DNA from: Pseudomonadota bacterium
GTDB lineage: Bacteria; Pseudomonadota; Gammaproteobacteria; Burkholderiales; Thiobacillaceae
Length of the DNA: 5,095 bases
Direction: 5' to 3'
Assembly (NCBI GenBank): GCA_021847385.1
Contig: JAJZTV010000157.1
Coordinates: 1-5,095, forward strand
This document shows positions 4,915 to 5,095 of this stretch, piece after piece; the stretch's first letter is position 1, and the number at the start of each line of letters is the position of its first letter. Below the pieces are notes generated by a model. The model was not told where the DNA came from, searched no databases, and worked only from the letters and a program-made list of their open reading frames with translations. The position numbers and the translations under genes are program-made.

Positions 4915-5095
4915 TCAGACGTGGGCGAGCCAATCGGCGTGTTCGGCCGAGCGGCCATGCACGCAGTCGAAGTACATGGCCTGCAGCTTGGTGGTGACCG
5001 GTCCGCGCGTGCCCTCGCCGATGGTGCGGTTGTCCAGTTCGCGGATCGGCGTCACCTCGGCGGCGGTACCGGTGAAGAAGGCCTCGTCGGCGGAG
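4915..5095 (-). CDS. ilvE: Branched-chain amino acid aminotransferase IlvE, C-terminal 59 residues
   Basis: IlvE is a PLP-dependent fold-IV aminotransferase that performs the last step of leucine, isoleucine and valine synthesis by passing an amino group from glutamate to the 2-oxo acids. Only the C-terminal end is in the window; the start and most of the protein lie beyond base 5095. The visible segment begins SADEAFFTGTAAEVTPI, the conserved fold-IV block that contacts the PLP phosphate through the T-G-T-A residues. It continues with RELDNRTIG, then GTRGPVTTKLQ and YFDCVHGRSAEHADWL, which are typical of bacterial IlvE ends. The frame is open to the edge, with one base of a partial codon at 5095. 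The stop codon TGA (4915-4917) overlaps the ribosome site of the next gene, 11 bases before its ATG. D-amino acid transaminase or ADC lyase is less likely, given the motif wording and the typical IlvE ending. Confidence 0.92.
   Translation of the reverse strand, partial: SADEAFFTGTAAEVTPIRELDNRTIGEGTRGPVTTKLQAMYFDCVHGRSAEHADWLAHV

Overview
The window looks like ordinary chromosome from a GC-rich betaproteobacterium. GC-ending codons dominate, and both the proteins and the ilvE / CHCC zinc-finger gene pair fit that group. This assignment is inference, and I cannot name the genus. There is no sign of a mobile element, CRISPR array, tRNA or rRNA. All six protein-coding genes can be recognised: four are complete and two are cut by the window edges.

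Layout. Positions 1-2898 hold three genes read leftwards on the minus strand: a phosphomannomutase/phosphoglucomutase (algC/manB type, 1525-2898), then purE (969-1460), then purK (1-969, C-terminal end outside the window). purE and purK share one base and together convert AIR to CAIR in de novo purine synthesis. Positions 2899-3322 are a 424-base intergenic region. Positions 3323-4693 hold hemN on the plus strand, the oxygen-independent coproporphyrinogen III oxidase of heme synthesis. Positions 4703-4903 hold a small CHCC zinc-finger protein gene on the minus strand. It lies just downstream of the 3' end of ilvE (4915-5095, partial), the branched-chain amino acid aminotransferase. hemN and the zinc-finger gene converge with only nine bases between their stop codons.

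The intergenic region is the part that the genes do not explain. On the minus strand it carries an extended -10 promoter. About 30 bases downstream of the predicted start come two consecutive hairpins, each followed by a U tract, and the second is a very strong intrinsic terminator. No credible reading frame lies between promoter and terminator. The simplest reading is a roughly 86-nt small RNA gene with a CCUCCC anti-Shine-Dalgarno-like stretch. The alternative is a leader that attenuates the mutase gene, whose start lies 48 bases beyond the terminator. The mutase gene also has its own possible -10 box (TACAAT) after the terminator, which favours the small RNA reading. The same region holds a second minus-strand promoter candidate, a palindrome upstream of the small RNA promoter, and a hemN promoter with a 9-of-10 inverted repeat over its predicted start. 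I see no canonical FNR box.

The window is mostly housekeeping metabolism. The small RNA candidate is the only observation I would rank as possibly undescribed.
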